Below the pieces are notes generated by a model. That model searched no databases. It was not told where the DNA came from and saw only the letters and a program-made list of their open reading frames with translations. This document shows, one piece after another, positions 36,451 to 47,612 of a stretch of DNA of 64,000 nucleotides; the first letter of the stretch is position 1; each line of letters begins with the position of its first letter. Made by a program: the position numbers and the translations under genes. The stretch comes from Gigaspora margarita (taxonomy: Eukaryota; Glomeromycota; Glomeromycetes; Diversisporales; Gigasporaceae): assembly GCA_009809945.1 (NCBI GenBank), contig WTPW01001624.1, positions 1 through 64,000 of the forward strand, given 5' to 3'.

Positions 36451-38847
36451 TTATTGATCATTTTCATAATCAAAAGAATCATAATTCTCAAGATTATCAT
36501 CAGGAAAATAGTTATTGTCAAGAAATTCATTGTCATCAAGAAAATCTTCTTCATCAAGTAAATCTTCATCATGAAAATCTTTGTCATCAAGAAAATCTTC
36601 ATTATTTGTATTAAAAAAATCTATAATAGATTTTTGTTTTAAGGATTCAATAATTTTTCGCCTCATAAGTGGCATGTATTTCTGAAATACTTTTAAATCA
36701 TTTCTATCAAAATCACTACCCATTTGTTGTTCAGTGAACAATATAAAATTTTTTAATCCATCTAATCCCTCTGAGGCCGAAATATGTGGTGGTTCCTCAT
36801 CAGAATTATCTGGATCACCTTGTTCATATTCTAATTGTTCTGCTAGCACGAGTTCAACAATTTGATGATCATCAAGGTTTTCTTCTATAGTTATATGTGT
36901 ATCATTCATTTTTCTATAGGCTTTTACTTCTTGTATGATCGTTGGGTCTGTAAGATCAACTACTAATTCATTAATTTCACTTTCTTCATCTTCGATAGAT
37001 TCAGAATATGTATTTTGAGCAAGCTCAGCTTCAGCATTCGACACTATTGGTAAAATACCTATCTTTTTTCAACAATTTACTATGGTTGACACATCTACTT
37101 TGTCCCATGATTCGCTAACATACTCGATAGCCTCTTTGATATTTACCTTATTTCTTTAAAAAAAAAAATTGTAAAAATTACATTAATTATATATAATAAT
37201 ATTTGCTTACTTGGGATCCTGAATGTCTAAACATCTTTCAAATTGATTCAATATATGTTGAACATATTTTTTTTGATATTTTGCTTTGAAATATTTGATA
37301 ATACCCGTATCCATAGGTTGAAGATGCGAAGTAGTAAGAAAAGGTAAAAATTCAATTCGAATATTGGTAAAACGGTAATTTGATGAATCAGGATCAGAAA
37401 GTAAATATACACTTCCTTAGCCTTTACCACGTTTGCCTTTACTTCATTAATCTGTAAGTTAATAAATGTTAGAAAAATAAAAAAAAATTTCATAAAATAA
37501 AAATAATCAAATGTTATAATCTTGTTGATTAACGGAATAATGTTATTTAATCTTGGACGGCCACAGCCACTGCTGTGACCATGACCACGATTATGACCAT
37601 AATTGCGACCACGACCATGACCTTGACCTCGACCACGACCTTGACCATGACCACCATTGCTACTGCTACTGCCAGACTTCTTATTAGATGAATTATTTGA
37701 ACTAACTAAATTATTTGAATTATTTGAATTATCTGAATTGGGGTCAAAATGACTTGATGCATTATCAAGTATTAGCAAAATTTTCTGATTTTTAAATCAG
37801 AATTGATAGGTCAAGATCCTCTAGCTATTCCCCGAATATGTCACTTCGCATTTATGCCTTTAGATTAGAGCGATATTTAACAGATAATGTAGCATGATTG
37901 ATACCAGCTAATGCTTGTGGTTCAATAGAAGTTCTGATCGCAATAGGCTTTATTTTTTCAGTTCTACTTGCATTAGAGGTTAATAAGACAGTAATACAAG
38001 TACGATCCTAAATTTTTAAATAAATAGCAGACTGAGATGAATAATTAGATTTTTAGTATAAATTCAGTATTGGTATTGAACATATGTCTAATAATTTTTC
38101 AAAATTATTGGACATATGTTTAATACCAAAACTGTTTAAACTATATAAACTAATTATTTCACTTCCCTTTTTCCATCCTAAACGAGAACGAGAAGCCAAA
38201 GTTTGATCTGGTGATATATGAAAAAACAAACTGTTTCGTTTGCATTAAATACGTCATCTAAAGCATAATTTTGGATAATATTTTGTAGGTTGCGTCGGTA
38301 TTTAGGAAGGTCTTCAGTTTGTACACTATCAGTGCTTAAATTTACATTTAGAGATTTGGCATTGTGTTCCACCACGAGATGGTAAAAATTCTCTCCATAT
38401 AGTCTAATCTTGTGTAAACTATTATATTTTTTAAACTATCTTATCCATCCATTAGAAAATTTTACCTCATTTTCAGGTAATAAAAGTTCTTTAACAAAAT
38501 ATGCAGCCTTTTTTTGATAATTGCTTCAGTTAAAAATAAACCACTATTAATAATTTGTTCAATCCATATTCTCATGACCTAATCTAATAGAGGAAATTTT
38601 ACTTTTCTATGCCGAAAAGTATTAGAATTAATTTGATTTTCAACAATGGCTAACTATCTATTCTTTTTTTTTAGGATTTTAGAAATAGTTGAACGATCAA
38701 GATTTTGGATTGAATCCTGAGCATTAAAATGCTCAACAATTTGTATTTGCGTTTTGCAAGGATTTTCTATATGATGCTGACAAATGGCATTTTTAGACTA
38801 TTACTAATTGCTGTATGTGTTTTTTTAACAGAAAGTTAGTTAGACAT
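36451..38847 (-). pseudogene. Broken Tigger/pogo-family DDE transposase
   Basis: Read from 38847 the frame begins MSN then TAA. A CENP-B/pogo-type helix-turn-helix follows after a frameshift (QHHIENP...DRSTISKILKKK, 38660-38790). DDE_1 landmarks come next: YALDDVFNANET (38230-38270; first Asp), LILDNASSH (37750-37777; second Asp), and FLPFLTTSHLQPMDTGII (37290-37350; third Asp), then KAKYQKKYVQHIL. A probable intron starts with GTAAGC near 37215, and the next exon (about 37150 down) ends in an acidic 197-residue C-terminal frame (37044-36451). Breaks include the TAA at codon 4, several internal stops and frameshifts at 37800-38170, and TGA where the family usually has Trp (STIVNC-stop-KKIGIL). 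Between the second and third Asp lies a Ser/Asn stretch and an RG/GHG-rich run. It cannot make an active enzyme. Confidence 0.85.
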
Positions 38848-38885
38848 AAGAATTAACAGTACTATGCACTTAGAGATGGTTAGGG

Positions 38886-39043
38886 GAGTGACAAAAATCA
38901 GGTGATTTTTTAGGGAGGGGAAGAGGTAAAAAAAAGTTGAAATTACATATAAGAACCTGACTATATATATATTAAAGAAGAGGGAGGGGGGTAGACCTCT
39001 AATAAAAAATAATCAGGTGATTAATGACACGGCCCTTAGCTTT
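38886..39043 (+). mobile_element. Dispersed ~150-bp repeat, copy C (best preserved)
   Basis: Begins GTGACAAAAATCAGGTGATT and ends ATAATCAGGTGATTAATGAC. The terminal motifs form an imperfect inverted repeat (TGACAAAAATCAGGTGATT against TGTCATTAATCACCTGATT). It matches 19446-19600 in inverted orientation over its full length. Confidence 0.7.
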
Positions 39044-40560
39044 GGTCGTAAACTAGATCAGAAATCCATTTTATTTATATTTCGAGAGCATTAGCATTAG
39101 GTTATCATAAAGGCTTTGCAAAATTAATTTGATTTGGGCTTTGTTTTAGTTTAAAACTTTTTACCCGATTATCCGATAATTAAAATAAATAAAGTTAAAG
39201 AAATTTTATTTAGTTTTCATTTAAACAAAAATTTTTTACAATTTATTTAAATGGTTTCACTTGGCTAGAAAAGCCATAGCCGATGCTATAACCATGGCAT
39301 TGGTATTATACTTAAGCCACAATTTCTATATTAGAATATGCTGGCTATTTGTCTAATTGAAAGCTAATGGATCTGGTTATGTCTTAATTCTGAACCATGG
39401 CTTAATACTATAGCCCATGGCTAAATACTATACTTCAGCTTGAATAAATATAAACCTTATTTATTAGAAAAAAAAAAGACAAAAAGCAGGCCAGACTTTT
39501 TAAATCAGTGAACATATTTTATGAATTTTATTTAGCAGGCTGTACATGGCAATATAAAATTATTTTGTCAGGCCTTTGCAAGTTTTTAGCTTGAACCCAA
39601 AGCCATAGCTAGAGCTTAGCATAAACTAAACTAAAAGTACTCTCATTTAATAACATTAAAAATTTATCCAATATATATTGGTGATTAAACGTCAAAATAT
39701 AATTTCAATAAATTTAAAATTCGCTTAAATGATTCTAAATATACTATATGTATTAAAATCAAATTTTAAATTAAATTGGTCAGTGTAAAGTATAATCCAG
39801 TATGCAACATATTAGTGCGAGGTCTTTATTTAGAATTTTGGAATAAGAGAACAAAGTGAACGAATTGAATTAGTAGGGTATAGTATAGAAAAAAAATAAA
39901 AAAATAAAATATGTGCATACTGTATTATCTACTATAATAAAGGTTACAGTAAAGATACAATTCTTGTCTTGTCCACATGCCCATGTGATCAATCAATTAA
40001 TCATGAACAATCATGCATTGCAAAATTATGCAAAATTTACAGATCTAAAAAAAGGAATCAATTTGCAAATTCGCAATAATACCAGGAACATAGTAATGAA
40101 ATATTATAATTAATGGATGTATAGCATCCAATAACAGTTTTATTTTGTCAAGTAAAAGATTGAAAGATCTATAGGATAATCTTTTACATGACAAATAAAA
40201 AAGTATCTAGCTTTGAATTTAATTTAATGTGCTAACCTGGACCACAAAGGGGTTCAGGTTGCAAGCACATTAAATTTAAAACCAGATGTGCTGTATTGGA
40301 TGTGAATTTTCAATAATAGATTTATTTTATTTTTTTTTCATAACAAATAAATCACTTAAACTTAATCGAGTCTATTTGGTGTATAAATAGTGCTTATACA
40401 ACTTATCTAAAATTTATTTATTATTTGAATTTAAAAAAATAAATTAGATATTTTACTCCTATATATTAATTTATATGACTATATCATGATATAGGATAAT
40501 CACTATATAATCACCCTCATTTATAATCATACTTTTGCCTCAAACAAACAGCATGATTAT
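39044..40560. other. Right part of the pogo element
   Basis: No gene is supported. A hairpin-like segment lies at 40116-40310 (TGGATGTATAGCATCCAAT mirrored by ATTGGATG, and TCTTTTACATGACAAATAAAA against the left arm). A degenerate GCTAAA/CCATGGC-rich patch occupies 39260-39440. The short open frame at 39913-40113 is not credible. Confidence 0.4.
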
Positions 40561-40575
40561 AGAGGAGGACGACTG

Positions 40576-42420
40576 TAATATAAGTACTAACGTTGCATTC
40601 TTTTCTTTAGCTTTTCTTTAGAACGAATGTAGTATGATTGTTGGGATGTAGCTAAAACAGTATTTGGTTTTTTTTTTTATAATATAGTACTAACGTTATG
40701 TTCTTTTCTTTAGGGAAGTGCAGTAAATTACGTGATTAGGGTTTACATAGGTCCTGACCCCCCCTGTGATAGGACTGTTGACCAATCAAATTTCATAAAA
40801 CTCAAAAACAGCTTTGACCTGAAAATCAGCTACGCCACAATTGACAAAAGTCGCTACATAGTAAAGTCTAAATTTTACTAAGCAAATCAATTAAAGTCGC
40901 TTAAGTAAACTTATTCAAAAGTCAAAATACACTTACCATAAAATTTTCATAAGTATTAGAGAATTTTTTATTAATTGACTTTTGATTTTTACGTTCGACG
41001 GAAAAATTAAAATTTTTTAAAAAAATATATTCGACGAATGTAAAAATTAAAAGTTAAATAATAAAAATTTCTTCAATTTTAATAAAAATTTCAGAATTTG
41101 TGTATTTTGGTCTTCCAAACAAGTTTACTTAATCGATAATTATCGATTGATATAGTAGAATTTAGACTTTACTATGTAGCAACTATCTGCGATTAACTAA
41201 TAATCGATTTTGCTTCAATATTATTGGCTGTTTATACATATATATATAGGACGTGATAGATGGCTGACCCCCCAGATAATTACGTGATTTACTGCACTTC
41301 CCTTAGAACAAACGTAGTATGATTGTTGGGATATAGCTAGAATGGACGTATTTTGGTATTTAGTTTTTTTTTTTAATATAAGTACTAACATTACGTTCTT
41401 TTCTTTAGAACAAACATAGTACAATCGTTGGAATATAGCTAGAACAGACATATCATGGTATTTTGTTTTTTGTTTTTTTTTTGTTTTTTTTTATAATATA
41501 AGTACTAACCTTACGTTCTTTTCTTTAGAATGAATATAGTACGATTGTTGGGATGTAGCTAGAACAGACATATCACGGTATTTAGTTTTTTTTTATTTTT
41601 TTTGTTTTGTTTTTATTTATAATATAAGTACTAACGTTACATTTATTTCTTTAGAATAAACATAGTACAATTGTTGGGATATAGCTAGAACGAACGTATC
41701 ATGGTATTTGTTTTTTTTTTATAATATAAGTATTAATGTTGTGTTCTTTTCTTTAGAACAAACATAGTACGATTGTTAGAATGTAACTAGAACGGATGTA
41801 TCACAGTATTTAGTTTTTTCTTTTTTTTTATATAATATAAGTGCTAATGTTGTGTTCTTTCCTTTAGAACGAACATAGTACGATTGTTGGGATGTAGCTA
41901 GAATGGACATATCATGGTATTTAGTTTTTTCTTTTTTTTTTATAATATAAGTACTAACATTACGTTCTTTTCTTTAGAATGAACGTAGTATAATTGTTGG
42001 GATATAGCTAGAACAGACGTATCATAGTATTTAGTTGTTTTTTTTTTATTTATAATATAAGTTCTAACATTACGTTCTTTTCTTTAAAACGAACATAGTA
42101 CGATTGTTGGGATGTAGCTAGAATGGACATATCACGATATTTAGTTTTTTTTTATAATATAAGTACTAAGTTACGTTCTTTTTTTTAGAACGAACATAGT
42201 ACGATTGTTGGGATGTAGCTAGAATGGACGTATCACAATATTTAGTTTTTTTATTTTTTTTATTTTTTTTTTGTATTTTTTGATACTAATATTCTTTTCT
42301 TTAGAAAGTAGTACAATTGTTGGAATGTAGCTAAAACGCGCATAGCATGAAGTTAGTATATGATTTTTTTTTTATACTAATAGTTCTTTTTTTTAGAATA
42401 ACATAGTATAATTGTTAGTT
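40576..42420. repeat. Tandem array of ~100-120 bp units (about 12)
   Basis: Each unit carries, in order, ATAATATAAGTACTAAC, GTTCTTTTCTTTAGAACGAA, CATAGTACGATTGTTGGGAT, GTAGCTAGAACGGAC, GTATCATGGTATTTAG and a T run. Units start near 40577, 40680, 41378, 41498, 41619, 41720, 41833, 41941, 42053, 42153, 42275 and 42373; the last two are eroded. The array begins exactly at the TA beside the pogo terminus and is interrupted by a 590-bp MITE. Units do not share an open frame, so I read it as satellite DNA. Confidence 0.9.
40713..41302. mobile_element. PIF/Harbinger-like MITE, 590 bp
   Basis: Ends GGGAAGTGCAGTAAATTACG and its inverted counterpart (GGGAAGTGCAGTAAATCACG) bound the element. TTA lies on both sides (40710-40712, 41303-41305), and removing the element plus one TTA restores the satellite unit reading TTTCTTTAGAAC. 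A 3-bp TWA duplication and GGG ends fit PIF/Harbinger. The interior is a long hairpin from GTCGCTACATAGTAAAGTCT (about 40850) to its complement (about 41190). This interior is shared with the repeats at 62275 and 63194. No transposase. Confidence 0.88.
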
Positions 42421-42804
42421 AGTATAGGCCGTAGCAGTAGCATAATAGATAGTTGGGTCACAGCATGATAGTTGGAATCGGGTTTATATTGTAAATTGTA
42501 TTTTTTAAAATAATAAATTTCGAATTTTTTTTTTTTAATTAAAATAATAAAAATATCTTTTTTTTTTAAATTTGAATATATATGATGACCAATCAAAATT
42601 GATCACGTGATTCATGTGGCGACCGATTTGTATCAGTTGTTATGTGAATTACGTGATTAATTTTGATTGGTCGATCACGGGTCGCCATGGCAACATGTCT
42701 CCATAAAATAACACCCTTATTTTTTAATAATTTAGTATTAAAACTAAAATAATATAAGTAAAAATAATATTTAGAAAAGTTTTAAAGGGCATCTATAAAT
42801 AATA
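42421..42804. other. Spacer with small hairpin
   Basis: No gene seen. A hairpin at 42590-42675 pairs CCAATCAAAATTGATCACGT with ACGTGATTAATTTTGATTGG. Confidence 0.6.
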
Positions 42805-43578
42805 CAGTGCAGGATACTTTAATCAGCAAGTAAAAACTAATATTTTTTTAAATTTATTTATAAAATAAAAAATATAGATAAATACAAAAATTTTTTTGTA
42901 AAAATATACAGAAAAACAAGCAGAACAAAACTACAAAATTTATTTTTTAATTTAATAAATTTTGAAAGTGCTATTGCTTTTTAAAGTTACTACAGTGCAT
43001 GATACTTAAAGACTACACAAACTTTAAAAACTAATAACTAATGATCTAAAAAAGATTTTTTAAAAAGGAAGTCACTATTTTATAGCTAAATCAATTTATT
43101 ACAACTTAACGGTCTTATTTTTTAAAAAGTTATAATAACTTTTCATAATATATAGCTTTAAAAATATAGTATTTTTATATGATATGTAAAAATTTAACCA
43201 AAAATAGGACAAATCACATGTTTTGGCTTCTTGTTATTGGCTAATTTTAAAATTATTTTTAAAAATATTTTTAAAATATTTTTTATTAATTAATTTTTGA
43301 CCAATCAGAATACAAGAAATCAAAAAAATATCAAGTTTCAATATGAAATTTTTGAAAATGGGTCAAATCACAAGAATGTAGTCTTTAAGTGTCTTGTACT
43401 GTAATAAAATTAAAATTTGGCCACTTATATTAAAAAACATAAAAAAAAAATTAAAAAAAACATAATAAAAAATAAAAATATAATAAAATTTTAAATTATT
43501 AGCCAATTAAAATTTAAAATTTTGTCTTAAATTTGGCCACTTTGAAAAAAAGTTGCTGGTTTAAGGTGTTCCGTACTG
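42805..43578. mobile_element. TA-flanked MITE, outer element (774 bp)
   Basis: The left end is CAGTGCAGGATACTTTAATC followed by AGCAA. The right end, inverted, is CAGTACGGAACACCTTAAAC followed by CAGCAA. TA lies outside both ends. The pattern fits a Tc1/mariner-like MITE. A second, related element is nested within. Confidence 0.75.
42993..43401. mobile_element. TA-flanked MITE, inner nested element (409 bp)
   Basis: Left end CAGTGCATGATACTTAAAGA, right end inverted CAGTACAAGACACTTAAAGA. The first 25 bases match at 22. TA is on both sides. It shares the CAGTRC start with the outer element, so related elements are nested. Confidence 0.8.
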
Positions 43579-43679
43579 TATTATACAAGAGGAAAGAAAT
43601 TATACAAAATATAACATTTTTTTTAATAAGTAGAAGAAGATCAAAAAATATTATAATTTTTTTATAAAAATTTGGTTAA

Positions 43680-43800
43680 TTTTTGATTCAGAGGTTCAAA
43701 TTAAATAATTTTGGTACTATTTAATTTGTCTTGATAAATAGTACCAAAACTATATTATTTAGATTACTAAATCAAAAATTATTAACAAAATACTATTGGT
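43680..43800. repeat. Hairpin with TTTTGGTACTATTTAATTTG arm
   Basis: TAATTTTGGTACTATTTAAT at 43707-43726 is mirrored by AATAGTACCAAAACTATATT. A related degenerate copy lies at 47036-47125, and the arrangement resembles the 2165-2278 hairpin. Confidence 0.55.
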
Positions 43801-43866
43801 TATATCTTTTTTTATAAAATTACTATAAAAACAATAGTTTTTTGTAAATATCTTTTGATCCAGTAA

Positions 43867-44029
43867 GGGCACTAACATTTATTACCTAATGTTCATTTAC
43901 TATAGAGGCTTACCTTCCTATTCCCAGATAATATATTTAGCTAAATTTGATTGATTATAATTTTTTTATATAAGGTAAGGTTTTGCTTGATCCCTTCACC
44001 CCCTAAAATATTATCTAATAAACATTAGC
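43867..44029 (+). mobile_element. PIF/Harbinger-like MITE, ~165 bp, copy 1
   Basis: Starts GGGCACTAACATTTATTACC and ends with the complement of CTAATGTTTATTAGATAAT. It matches, inverted, the clean copy at 48415-48580 over nearly its whole length. The right terminus is eroded, so its target duplication is unclear. Confidence 0.7.
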
Positions 44030-44289
44030 AAATTATATAAACGTAATCTTACGTAAGTTATTATGGTCCGAAAACTTGCACAAGAATTTTGAATCGACAT
44101 GAAATCTTTTGCAATTTTCAATTACGGAATATTACGAAATACATAGTAAAAATTACGCAATATTACATCACAATAATTCGAAATAAATCACAACAATATG
44201 CATTTAAATACCCCCTGATGAGAACTATCAATAAAAATAGTAATCGGTAATAATCGGTAATAATCGATACTATTATACTGTATACTTAT

Positions 44290-45260
44290 TTTTAAACGTT
44301 TTATAGGTTTTTATATGTTTTTGCAAGGTTTCGCAATTTAATATAAAATTTTATATTTTTTTTATTTATTATTATTATTATATATTATATTTTAAATTAA
44401 ATATATTTTATTTATTATATATTATTATACATTCTTTATAACAAAGAAAATAAAACTAAAAAAACTGAAACCGAAAAAAAATGAAAATAAAAAAATAGTA
44501 ATATTTTAAACTACTTCGCACTTCATTATATAATACTAGCTCTAAATATTTATTTTCTCATCTCGCAGTTAGCTATTATTTCTATTCTTTGTTTAACTAT
44601 TATATTCGCTTATATTCACTACTTCCTAAAAATAGTAAAGAAGTAAAAAATAACAAAAAAAATGAAACCAAAAAAATAATAATATTGTAAGCTACTTTTG
44701 CTCTTCATCACATAATATTAGCTCTACACACTTATATTCGCTTATATTTGATTATATTCGCTTATATTCACTACTTCCTAAAAATAGTAAAGAAGTAAAA
44801 AAATAAAAAAAAATAAAGATAAAAAAATAGTAATATTTTAAACTACTTTCGCACTTCATCGCATAATACTAGATTTACATACTTATTTTCTCACCCACCA
44901 TTAGCTATTATTTCTTTTCGCTCATATTTGCTACTTTCTAAAAAATAGTAGAGAAGTGAAAAAAAACTATTTCTCAGAAGTGTAGGAGTTTTTGCAAATT
45001 GTTAGAGAATCTTGTATATTCTTGCAAAGTGGCAAAGAAGTTAGAGTTGGTATTCTTGTAAAGTGCCAGAAAGTCACATTGATTCTTTCAAAATTCTGAA
45101 GAAAGTTAGCAATAAATAAAATAAAAGTAAAAAAATAAGTAAAAAAAAAAACAAAATAACTAAAAAACAAAATATATAAGCAAATTTAATAAAAAAAATA
45201 AACTAAGCCCCAAATTTCTATTTCTCTAAAATAAGAGTTCAAATTTAGAAATTGTCAAAA
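44290..45260 (-). repeat. Dispersed ~1 kb repeat, copy 2 (inverted to copy 1)
   Basis: Reverse complement of the repeat at 185-955 with the same motif order: AGGTTTTTATATG, GGTTTCGCAATTTA, the A/T tract, ACTTCGCACTTCAT, GCTATTATTTCT, several TTCTTGCAAAGTGCC motifs and AAGCCCCAAATTT. A sub-segment around CTTCCTAAAAATAGTAAAGA is tandemly repeated about three times (44620-44960). Confidence 0.65.
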
Positions 45261-46050
45261 CCTAGTTGTGTTTTGTAAAGTGCTAGGTTAACTTGCGAAA
45301 ACATGCGAATACTTGCACATAACTAAATTATTTCTCTAAAGAAGCATGTTCTTACAAAGTACTAGAATAAAATAAATTAATAAAAAAAATTTTTAAAAAT
45401 AAAAAACAAAAACAAAAAGTATCAAACGAAAAAATAAATAAGCAAAAACTTGCGAAAACTAAATCATTTCCCTAAAGAAGTGTTCTTGAAGATTTAGAAG
45501 GGTTCTTGCAAAGTATCAGAAGTTTAAGTTGGCTTGTGAAGTCATATTGGTGTTCTTGCATAGTGCCGAAAAGTTGTTAGTTTTCTTGCAAAGGGCTAGT
45601 GTTCTTGTACAGTGCCAAATAAAATAAAAAAAATTAAAAAATAAAAAACAAAATGAAAAAAAAACCAAACGAAAACAAAAAAAAACAAAACGAAAATAAA
45701 AAAACAAAATGAAATGAAAAAAAACAATATAGATGATCTAATTTATAAACAAAAAATCTAATTTGATTGTGTAATACAAAATTTTAGATTAATTTCGATA
45801 AATACAAAATTCAAAACAATTCGAAAATATAGTCCAATGCATGCTTGGTATGACCCAGGTTACAAATCTACTAATCTAGCTTGGTTTCACAGTTCTAAAA
45901 TATATTAAAATATTTCTAACCATTTCAAAACTACTACTATAATTTAAAAAATAAAAAACAAAATAAGATGGGTAGCACTTCATGGCATAATGAATATGAT
46001 AACTATCGATTAGCAGATGTATAACTGATAATGATTTATATTTTAATTAT
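45261..46050. other. Partial further copy of the CTTGCAAAG repeat and spacer
   Basis: Repeats of TTCTTGCAAAGTRYCAGAA motifs at 45350-45620 indicate another degenerate copy or extension of the preceding repeat. No gene seen; open frames are low-complexity Phe-rich. Confidence 0.5.
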
Positions 46051-46690
46051 CCCTTAGATTGTAGTAGGACACAGGCAAATTTGCCTGTGTTTTTGCACTT
46101 TTTTTGCTCTGATTTACTTTTTTTAAATATCAAGATAATTAAATAAAACTTTGTACAATTATATTTGAAAATAAGGATTACATTTTTGCAAAATTAGTTT
46201 TTATATTGTAAGAAAAAAATTTTAAGTTATATATAAGCTAAAAATAAATATCTTTAAGAAAAAAATTTTTTAAAAAATTTTATCACAATTTCTTTGTAAT
46301 CTTATTTAGTTTTAGTTGCTATAGACAATATTGTAGTTTATATAAAGGATGATAACTTTTATTATGACAACTTTAATGATTTATTTGTAAAAATCAAGAC
46401 TTGTATTAGAAGTAAAAGTTTTTTTTATAGACGGAAACATATAAAATTTAAGAAAATCTAAAGAAAAATTTTAATAGTAAAAATGCTAATACAAGAACTT
46501 TAAACTTTGATTATACTAAAGTTTTCTAATAATTTTAAAAAATTTTTATAACAAAGTTACTAAAACAAAACTCAAAGAATATTTTTTACTTAAAAAAGGT
46601 ATAGCTAAAATCAATATTTAAAATTTTATTAAAATTTTATTAAAATTTTTAAAATACGCAGGCAAATTTGCCTGTGTTACAATCTAAGGG
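46051..46690. mobile_element. Inverted-repeat element with CACAGGCAAATTTGCCTGTG ends, 640 bp
   Basis: The left end reads CCCTTAGATTGTAGTAGGAC then ACAGGCAAATTTGCCTGTG. The right end, inverted, reads CCCTTAGATTGTAACACAGG then CAAATTTGCCTGCG. Each terminal repeat therefore contains its own near-perfect 20-bp palindrome. The interior is A/T-rich without a gene. A target duplication is not evident, since flanking sequence is TTAT/ATAA and simply extends the inverted repeat. Confidence 0.8.
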
Positions 46691-47194
46691 ATAATATTTA
46701 TCAATTATAAATATATATCGATTTATGCACTATATATCAATATATAGCTACTTAAAATATTTCATGATGATAGTCCAATGTGCGCTTTGTTGCGAATTAA
46801 TATGATTTAATTTACTGTCCGTAAATGTTTCATAATATTACTTTGTATATTTCGAAATATTGCAAAATATCTTATGTAATATTTCGTAATATCTTATGTA
46901 ATATTTCGTAATTTATTATTTCGCAAGTTTTCAAAATATCTTACTATATATTACACTATTTTTATGGGTTGTAAATTATTTTATAATATTACGCTCTATT
47001 AAATTTGCTAATGAATGTTAGCACCCTAATTCAAATAGAATAATTTTGATATCATTGAATTTTTCTTATCTAAAAGAATTAAATGGTACCAAAACTATCT
47101 AAATTAGATTACTATGTCACAAGATATCCAAGTTTTTGTAAAATTTATATATAAATATATTTTAAATTTTTTTTTATATAATTTGAAAAAGACC

Positions 47195-47545
47195 TTAAAG
47201 TCGATAACTTAGTAGTTAAGCTCCAAGATTGCTAATTAAAGGTTGCCAGTTCAAATACGCCTAAGAGCAGAATTGAATTTGTATTAGAAACTAATTTGGA
47301 ATAACTAAAATTACTGATTTAGCTATAAGGCTGTGAGAATTGTGTAATGGATTTTTGGTGGTTGCATCTGGGCTATATCGTTTAACTATAAGCTTTCATA
47401 CCATTTGGATAGTATAGGCATCATGGAAGGCAAGCTTTCAGTACAACTTCTAACAGATAAGTGGCAAAGTATGATAGGTCTGAATAGAAATAGGTGAAGC
47501 TAAAATACTGTGAGAAGACAGGAACCCAGAGCATCAATTGACAGA
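47195..47545 (+). mobile_element. Eroded tRNA-derived SINE, copy 3
   Basis: Head-like motifs in order: GTCGATAACTTAGTAGTTAA (A-box region), GGTTGCCAGTTCAAATACGC (B-box region), and further downstream CTGTGAGAAGACAGGAACCC then AGAGCATCAATTGA. The last motif matches the segment CTGTGGGAAGACAGGGACCC of the copy at 57664. No poly(A) tail or target duplication remains. Confidence 0.65.
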
Positions 47546-47612
47546 TATACCCCAGAAGAACTTGTCATAATAAGAGCTAACTGTGCGGTTTTTAATAATA
47601 GTCATCCCTGAA

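Larger units (their letters stand above)
33842..40575 (-). mobile_element. Tigger/pogo-type DNA transposon, 6.7 kb
   Basis: The left end at 33842 reads CAGTCATCTTCCTCTATAAT. The right end, inverted, reads CAGTCGTCCTCCTCTATAAT. Twenty of the first 22 bases match. TA is present outside both ends (33840-33841 and 40576-40577), the target site of the Tc1/mariner/pogo superfamily. Subterminal regions carry repeated TATAATCAC motifs. Inside, on the minus strand, lies a broken DDE transposase (36451-38847) belonging to this superfamily, which supports the boundaries. A dispersed MITE (38886-39043) is inserted beyond the transposase start. The length exceeds typical pogo elements (2-3 kb), because of insertions and long flanks. 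Confidence 0.75.

Noticed and set aside
40576..42420. Regularly spaced repeats that could be mistaken for a CRISPR array
   Set aside because: Whole ~110-bp units are homologous with no unique spacers, in a eukaryotic transposon context; it is satellite DNA.
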